Below, one piece after another: positions 1-5,100 of a DNA stretch of 6,548 nt. The stretch comes from a bacterium (GTDB lineage: Bacteria > Zhuqueibacterota > Zhuqueibacteria > Residuimicrobiales > Residuimicrobiaceae), in assembly GCA_012523655.1 (NCBI GenBank), contig JAAYTV010000492.1:1-6548 (forward strand). The letters run 5' to 3'. A program made the position numbers and the translations under genes. Below the pieces are notes generated by a model that saw only the letters and a list, made by a program, of their open reading frames with translations, did no database searches and was not told the DNA's origin. Positions within the stretch are counted from its first letter, which is position 1; each line of letters begins with the position of its first letter.

Positions 1-496
1 AGTATAAATCAGCATGGGGATATACCGCGATCTGGATATTTAAAGGAGCCGCAAAATCGGCCAGATCGCAAAGACCCTGGACAAAAAGTGAATCCCCCAG
101 CGCTTTATCCGTAACACTGCTGTCGGCATGGAAGTGCAGAGTTACGAGAAGATTGCGATCCCGTGAATGACGCAATATATTCCGCAATTCGGCATGTTGG
201 CTGATTCTGCCGTCTTTTATATACATGGCAATATATATTTCAGGCATCTCCAGGCCGATCTTGTTCAGGGCGGCCCGCCAGGCGTAATAGGTCTCCTCCC
301 CATGGCCGGCCAGGCCGTCATACCCCAGCCGTTTTACCAGCGCGGCTTTAGCTTCATATCCCTGCGGTGCGTTGAGCATCGTTTGCACGCCGTTGTTGAA
401 GCAATAAAATGGATTATCCAGTCTTTTCTCCTGACTGCAGCAAAATAAGAGCGCGCATAGGACACTGCCGAATAACATCATCCACTTGCTAGCCAA
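1..496 (-). CDS. Sugar phosphate isomerase/epimerase-like TIM-barrel protein, probable lipoprotein (partial, C-terminus off the left edge)
   Basis: About 165 codons are visible before the left edge cuts the gene. The N-terminus is a short signal peptide: a lysine, a hydrophobic stretch (MMLFGSVLCALLFCC), then SQEK. Cys19/Cys20 suggest a lipoprotein, although the residue before Cys20 is Cys, not the usual Gly/Ala/Ser. The mature part begins NPFYCFNNGV, followed by KAALVKRLGYDGLAGHG (about residues 50-66), the first strand-helix units of the xylose-isomerase-like/AP-endonuclease-2 TIM barrel, where a helix ending in LGYDG is typical. LVTLHFHAD and IAVYPHADLY fit later barrel strands carrying possible metal-binding His residues. 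Start: ATGATG at 481/478 has no ribosome site at normal distance, whereas an in-frame TTG at 496 lies 6 nt after a perfect AGGAGG, supplies the n-region lysine and overlaps the upstream stop by 8 nt; I favour TTG. Adjacent to a Gfo/Idh oxidoreductase, a common pairing in sugar or cyclitol catabolism. The substrate cannot be told. Family call is moderately sure. Confidence 0.75.
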   Translation of the reverse strand, partial: MASKWMMLFGSVLCALLFCCSQEKRLDNPFYCFNNGVQTMLNAPQGYEAKAALVKRLGYDGLAGHGEETYYAWRAALNKIGLEMPEIYIAMYIKDGRISQHAELRNILRHSRDRNLLVTLHFHADSSVTDKALGDSLFVQGLCDLADFAAPLNIQIAVYPHADLY

Positions 497-1853
497 GCTT
501 CACCTCCTGGAATTTATTCATCCATTCCACCACGTTGCGGTCGAGCCATTTTTCGCGAAACGGCCGCATCAGCATGGCATTGGCTGCTGCATCATTGACA
601 AACTTGCCGGCTGTTTTATCCCAGGTCAACTCGCACCCCAGTTTCACCGATATCAGTCCCATCAGAGTAGTGAAATAGACCGTATGTCCGACCTCCAACG
701 GTTCCAATGACTTGCCGCCGGTCTCCACCGCTTTCAAGAAATCGGCTTTATCGGTCAACGTGCCGGCATAGTCCTTGTCGCCCGCCGCGGGTCGGTAATC
801 CAAAATCTTTTCATCGCTTGCCTGTAGTTTGTCGGGATAAGTGACCTTGACCCAGCCGGCCGATCCCTCAAACAACACATAGGGCTCATCAATCTTGTAG
901 TGCATCACAAAACCATCCTGATAGAGGTATTCAATTTCAAACACCTCGATGGTATTCCACAACCCTTGGCTAAAGCGGCCCGCGCCTTTCACTTTCACCG
1001 GCAGTTCATTTTCCCGCTTCATTCCCCACAGGGCGATATCCACCAGATGAGCGCCCCAATTGGTGATCATGCCGTTGCAATAGTCGTCGATTCGCAGCCA
1101 GCCTGGCCGGGTATCGATTGTGACGGGATCGTGCACACGGCTCTGGGTGTAAGGCGCCGGGAACGCCGGACCCAACCACATGTCATAGTTGAGCGCTTTG
1201 GGGATGGCCATTTCCGGTTGCGGTCCGACTGCACTGCCGTTCAGCTCTCCCGGTACACCCACTGCGACATGCTGCAAATCGCCGATAATCCGGTTATGCA
1301 CGATCTCTGCTGCTCTCTGAAAGGCGCGCAAGGAACGGAACTCGCTGTCAAGACGATTGGCCACGCCTTTGGCTTTAACCGCCTCGATCAAGGCTTTACT
1401 GTGCGAGTAGCTGATCGACAGTGCCTTCTCCATGGCGACATGTTTGCCGGCCAGCGCCGCCGCGATGCCTGCCGGCGCATGCCAGTGATCAGGCGTTGAT
1501 ACCATCACGGCATCAATCTCTTTACTGGCGATCAATTCACGGTAGTCAGCATATTTTTTAACGCCCTGGAATTTTTTATTCGCTTTGGAGTAAGCCTCAT
1601 TGATGACCGCTGCGGCCAGATCCATGCGCCAAGAATCCACGTCGTTCACCGCAATCACCTGACAATTCGGCAGCGTTAAAAATCCGTTTTTCAGGTTGAC
1701 GTGTATCCCCTGCCGACCGGTGCCGATCATCCCCACGGTGATGCGTCGGCTGGGTGCATCCTTGCCGAATACCGAAGAAGGCACGATAATCGGAGCAGCC
1801 ATGCTGCCAAGGGCGGCGGCACCGGCTTGGGCTAAAAACTCTCTGCGCTTCAT
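489..1853 (-). CDS. Gfo/Idh/MocA-family NAD(P)-dependent oxidoreductase with Tat signal peptide
   Basis: 454 residues from ATG at 1853. This start is preferred over the in-frame TTG at 1871, because AAAGAGAG lies 7 nt upstream and the protein then begins with the twin-arginine motif MKRREFLAQAG, followed by a hydrophobic stretch and a cleavage region near residues 25-32. The Rossmann part follows: VGMIGTGRQG (residues 40-49, GxGxxG dinucleotide loop), VIAVNDVD (acidic strand end), VSTPDHWHAP (118-127) and HVAMEKALS (138-146). Lys143 matches the catalytic lysine of the family EKP motif, but Pro is Ala here. The C-terminal substrate domain has YDMWLGPA (223-230) and NWGAHLVDIALWG (265-277), with His269 and Asp272 at the usual GxHxxD positions. 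Length is normal for exported bacterial members. Such enzymes oxidise or reduce a sugar hydroxyl or cyclitol with NAD(P); Tat export fits folding around the cofactor before transport. No GH109 or inositol-dehydrogenase signature was recognised, so the substrate is left open. It is followed by an overlapping sugar-isomerase-like gene, suggesting one pathway. Confidence 0.93.
   Translation of the reverse strand: MKRREFLAQAGAAALGSMAAPIIVPSSVFGKDAPSRRITVGMIGTGRQGIHVNLKNGFLTLPNCQVIAVNDVDSWRMDLAAAVINEAYSKANKKFQGVKKYADYRELIASKEIDAVMVSTPDHWHAPAGIAAALAGKHVAMEKALSISYSHSKALIEAVKAKGVANRLDSEFRSLRAFQRAAEIVHNRIIGDLQHVAVGVPGELNGSAVGPQPEMAIPKALNYDMWLGPAFPAPYTQSRVHDPVTIDTRPGWLRIDDYCNGMITNWGAHLVDIALWGMKRENELPVKVKGAGRFSQGLWNTIEVFEIEYLYQDGFVMHYKIDEPYVLFEGSAGWVKVTYPDKLQASDEKILDYRPAAGDKDYAGTLTDKADFLKAVETGGKSLEPLEVGHTVYFTTLMGLISVKLGCELTWDKTAGKFVNDAAANAMLMRPFREKWLDRNVVEWMNKFQEVKLG
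501..508 (-). promoter_or_regulatory. Shine-Dalgarno AGGAGGTG inside the end of the oxidoreductase gene
   Basis: The minus strand reads AGGAGGTG here, within the last codons of the oxidoreductase (…QEVKLG, stop). The AGGAGG core is 6 nt from TTG at 496 but about 21 nt from ATG at 481. It therefore argues for a TTG start and for translational coupling of the two genes. The site is seen directly; its use is inferred. Confidence 0.6.
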
Positions 1854-1860
1854 AGATGAG

Positions 1861-1868
1861 CTCTCTTT
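1861..1868 (-). promoter_or_regulatory. Ribosome-binding site AAAGAGAG of the oxidoreductase
   Basis: The minus strand reads AAAGAGAG, 7 nt before ATG at 1853. It is a partial match to AGGAGG, but nothing comparable precedes the alternative TTG at 1871. This decides the start at 1853, which is also the start that puts the twin-arginine motif at the extreme N-terminus. Confidence 0.5.
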
Positions 1869-1916
1869 CAATAGTTGAGTTCTGAACCATGCACTGTGCT
1901 AAAAATTTTCTCTCTA

Positions 1917-1925
1917 ATTATAACA
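1917..1925 (-). promoter_or_regulatory. Candidate extended -10 promoter (TGTTATAAT) for the oxidoreductase operon
   Basis: On the minus strand TGTTATAAT contains a perfect TATAAT preceded by TG one base upstream, i.e. the extended -10 form. No good -35 box is found at 16-18 bp (CAAGGA at 17 bp is weak), which is compatible with an extended -10. Transcription would start near 1910 and leave a leader of roughly 57 nt before ATG 1853. Consensus elements differ in some Bacteroidota-like lineages, so this remains a sequence-level candidate. Confidence 0.45.
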
Positions 1926-2140
1926 AATTGCCGATTTTATCCTTGAATGGCAAGACGTTCTCAAACATTCTCGGCTTGTGATGCAGAAAAACGACCCCCA
2001 GGTTGGCCGTACCATCTGCAGCACCATTCAGAGATCAGGCGGTTTTCGCACAGTCTCGAAGTTTGAAAGCAAGAGACCATCTGCTCTTATCACCGCTTTT
2101 CGTTCGACACGAAAAAAGTAAGAAGAAACTGACTGTCTTA
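1926..2140. other. Intergenic region between the protease and the oxidoreductase
   Basis: No convincing gene is found in this stretch. Short open frames on the minus strand here start inside or overlap the end of the protease in another frame and have no ribosome site or recognisable protein character. The part near the protease stop holds two weak, mutually exclusive stem-loops; the remainder (about 1930-2060) shows nothing I can name. The gap and the promoter-like site suggest the downstream genes can be transcribed separately. Confidence 0.5.
2066..2115 (-). other. Two overlapping stem-loops downstream of the protease stop
   Basis: The first stem pairs TTTTCGT (2097-2103) with ACGAAAA (2109-2115) around a 5-nt loop, starting about 25 nt past the protease stop. 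The second pairs AAAGC (2066-2070) with GCTTT (2095-2099) and, inside it, AAGAG (2071-2075) with CTCTT (2084-2088), with a 6-nt bulge. They share bases 2097-2099, so only one can form fully. Neither is GC-rich, and on the minus strand the T-run lies before the first stem, not after it, so this is not a classical intrinsic terminator. It could be a 3'-end processing or stabilising structure, or chance. Confidence 0.25.
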
Positions 2141-5100
2141 CTAATGGATAACGACCAATTTGCGCGTGCAGGTGAATGAACCGGCTTGAAAACGAACAAG
2201 ATACACACCGCTGGCTGCAGGTTGGTTTTCCATGGTCCGGCCGTGCCAATTAACGACATAGCGGCCAGCCGCCATCGGTTGATCCGCCAATACAGCCTTT
2301 AGCTGACCGGAAAGATTATAGATCATCAGCGTTACATGAACCGGCGAGGCCAACTCAAAGGCCATGGCGGTCTGGTCATTAAAGGGATTGGGATGATTCT
2401 GCAGCAATGCGAATCGATCCGGTTTTTCTTGACGATGCACGGACGTTGGTCCCACCGTAAAGCTTTGTTCCGCGGCAAAAGGACCGCCGACAAAAGCGGG
2501 GTCAACAGTTTGAACGCTCCAATAATAGGTTCCGGCGGCCAGTCCATGCAGCTTGCAGATTTTGCCGGAGAGCATGTTAGCTTGGGTTATAAGAAAACGT
2601 TGGCCGGAACGACTGTCTGCCGATGGCGAGACCACTTCACATCCACCCGGTGTACTGCCAACGCGGAGGTTGTAGGTGAATTCCCTGCATCGCAAAACTG
2701 AATTCGACGGTGGTTGCCAGCGGAGAACCACGCGGTCTCGACCCGTTTCTGCAGTCAAAGCCACAGGCGGTGGCGGCGGATTTTTACGATTTTCCGTCTC
2801 GTTGCGTAACAGAGCGATGAAGGCGCCGGGATGATACGTTAAAAGAATGTCGAGATCGCCGTCGAGGTCAAAATCGCAGCAATATGGATTCATGCCCAAG
2901 GCGGTGGAGAAGGTAAAGATTTTTTCCATGCCGGAATCACCCTGCAGGTAAATGTCATAATGGTCGTTCTCGAATTGAATGAGATCACTCGAGCCATCAT
3001 TGTTCAAATCACCGCTGCTGTTAAACGGAACAACGGCGGCGTTGACGGCAGATTCAACGAATCTGCCCTGGTCATTGTAATAGATCGTTGTTCGTCCGTC
3101 CCGGGTGACACAGATATCGTTATCGTCGTCGAAATCGCAATCGCGCCAGAAGGGCATGCCCGCAGTCGGTTCATCGCTCCAACCCAGAAGAGATGAATCA
3201 ACGGCGGAAAACCGGCCGTTCTGGTTGTTGAACAGTCGGATGACCGTCCGCGGACTGGCGCCATCCACAGATCCCATCAGTCCGCGAAAAAGAAGGTCTT
3301 GATCTCCGTCCTGATCATAATCGCAATAAAAATAGTCGCCGTAGCCATTCGATAAAGCGTCGGGAAACGCCACCTGCCAGCCGCTCGCCGTATGGTAAAC
3401 GATTTGGCTGCTGCACATCATGTTTGCTGTAACGCCGCTGATCAGGATGTCCTGGCGACCGTCGTTGTCCGCGTCCAGCAGCGAAATCTTGTAGTCGTTG
3501 ACAAATCCAGTTGATAAAGGAATTTCAGCAAAAGACTGGGAAAAATGGGCCAAATCGTTGCGTAAAAAGCTTACAGAGGCGTTGGTGGTGAGAAACAGAG
3601 TCATGAGATCCAGATCATTATCATTGTCAAAATCGCAAAGGCATGTTCTGCCGTAGGCCCAGGAGGTGATGAAATCGAGCCGTTCTTCTGTATAGGTTCC
3701 GAGACTATTTCTGAAAATCGACTGTATGGTAAAAGCTTTTTTTTGATACTGCATCAGGATATCCAGGTCGCCGTCATTGTCCATGTCCGCAATTTGGAAA
3801 AAATTTTGTGGGCAGGGGAGCAACGTGGTCAGATAAGTAAAGGGAAGGCGATAGTCAACGGTCAAGGTTTCTGATGGCGTGCTGTACAGATGGGACCAGC
3901 TTTCAGCGATCAGATAGTATTGCTGAATCTGTCCTTGTTGGATATCGCTGTCCGAATAGTTGCGCCGGTTGCCGTCCAATTCAGCGATTTTCTTTTCAAT
4001 ACGATTCACGATCGCATAGAGATGATAGCGGTACACCTCTTCAGGCCGGCTGTGAGTCCAGGTGAGCTTGATGCGGTCTGCGCTCTTTTCAGCATGCAGC
4101 GAATCGGGCGCTAGAGCCGGTTCATGGCTGCTTGGGATCACGAAGCGGATCTCCTCCGCAAAGGGCGAGCCGTTATGGTTGATATCCAGCGACTGCACAG
4201 TCCAATAATATTCGCCGGCCGGCAACCGCAGATGCCATTGTGTGTTGTTCCAGACATTACCGGCCGTCGGGATCAGTCTTTTACCGCTGTCGCGCAAAGA
4301 CATGGGAGAAAGAATATCACAGGCGCCGGGCAAAGTGCCGACGGATAGATTAAACGTCAGGCCTGCCTGCGACGGCGCGGACCAGGAAAAATGGGCGGTA
4401 TGACCCTTGACGGCCACGACAAGATTCGACGGCGGATCGGGCAGTGCGGCGGCTGATGCACTTTTATTCATGAATAGCTTCCCGGCTGTGCCGCCCCAGG
4501 GATTGTCGCCAAGAGTTAAAAAATCCAGATCCCGGTCCAGATCATAATCAGCGGGCGCCGCGCCCCGGGACGGGGTTTGGTCCAGAGTCGTGTTTTCAAT
4601 CCGGAAGAAGCCGGTATTTTCTCCCTGATACAGCTGAGTGGAATAATGGCTGTAATCGCTGGTTCGGCCGCCCAGCAAAACATCGCACAGGCTGTCGTTG
4701 TCATAATCCAGCCAGACCGCTTGGCCCTGTCGGATGTCTGATACCTGTTCAACCGCGGCGTTGCGGAGGTCCCCTCCATTTCGATAGATGGATGTGGCGG
4801 CGGCGCTGATTAAAAAATCCACATCTCCGTCACGATCGTAATCAGCGACATCTAGACTATTTAAAGCCGACCAGGGCGCAGGTTCGGATATCAAGCGCCC
4901 CTGTTCATTGCGATAAAAAGTTCCACGGTCATCCAGCAGATCCAGGTCTTGATCATGATCCACATCGCACCACCAGCCCTGCTGTGCGTCATTGTCCGGC
5001 AGCGCGTCCGTTTGGATGAATCCATCAGCCATATTCTGCCATAGCGTCAGTCCTCTCTGATTTTGTTCAGTGGCCGCGACCATGTCTGCATCGCCGTCGT

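Noticed and set aside
167..448. Plus-strand open frame of 93 codons at the left end
   Set aside because: It is antisense to the isomerase-like gene, whose minus-strand translation shows a signal peptide and TIM-barrel segments. The plus frame shows nothing comparable.
900..1499. Plus-strand open frame of 199 codons opposite the oxidoreductase
   Set aside because: It is antisense to conserved Gfo/Idh motifs, rich in His/Arg as expected of a shadow frame, and matches no recognisable family.
1597..1890. Minus-strand frame of 97 codons starting at an ATG upstream of the oxidoreductase
   Set aside because: It overlaps the oxidoreductase N-terminus in another frame and disrupts nothing. The Tat signal and Rossmann motif are in the other frame, so there is no sign of a frameshift.
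1979..2040. Possible small palindrome around CTGCAG and an imperfect ATGGT repeat in the intergenic gap
   Set aside because: It is too short and imperfect to support an operator or attachment site; it is expected by chance in a gap of this size.
2028..2259. Short minus-strand frames across the protease 3' end and the intergenic gap
   Set aside because: They begin inside the protease's sorting-tail coding sequence in other frames. They have no independent start signals and no recognisable protein features.
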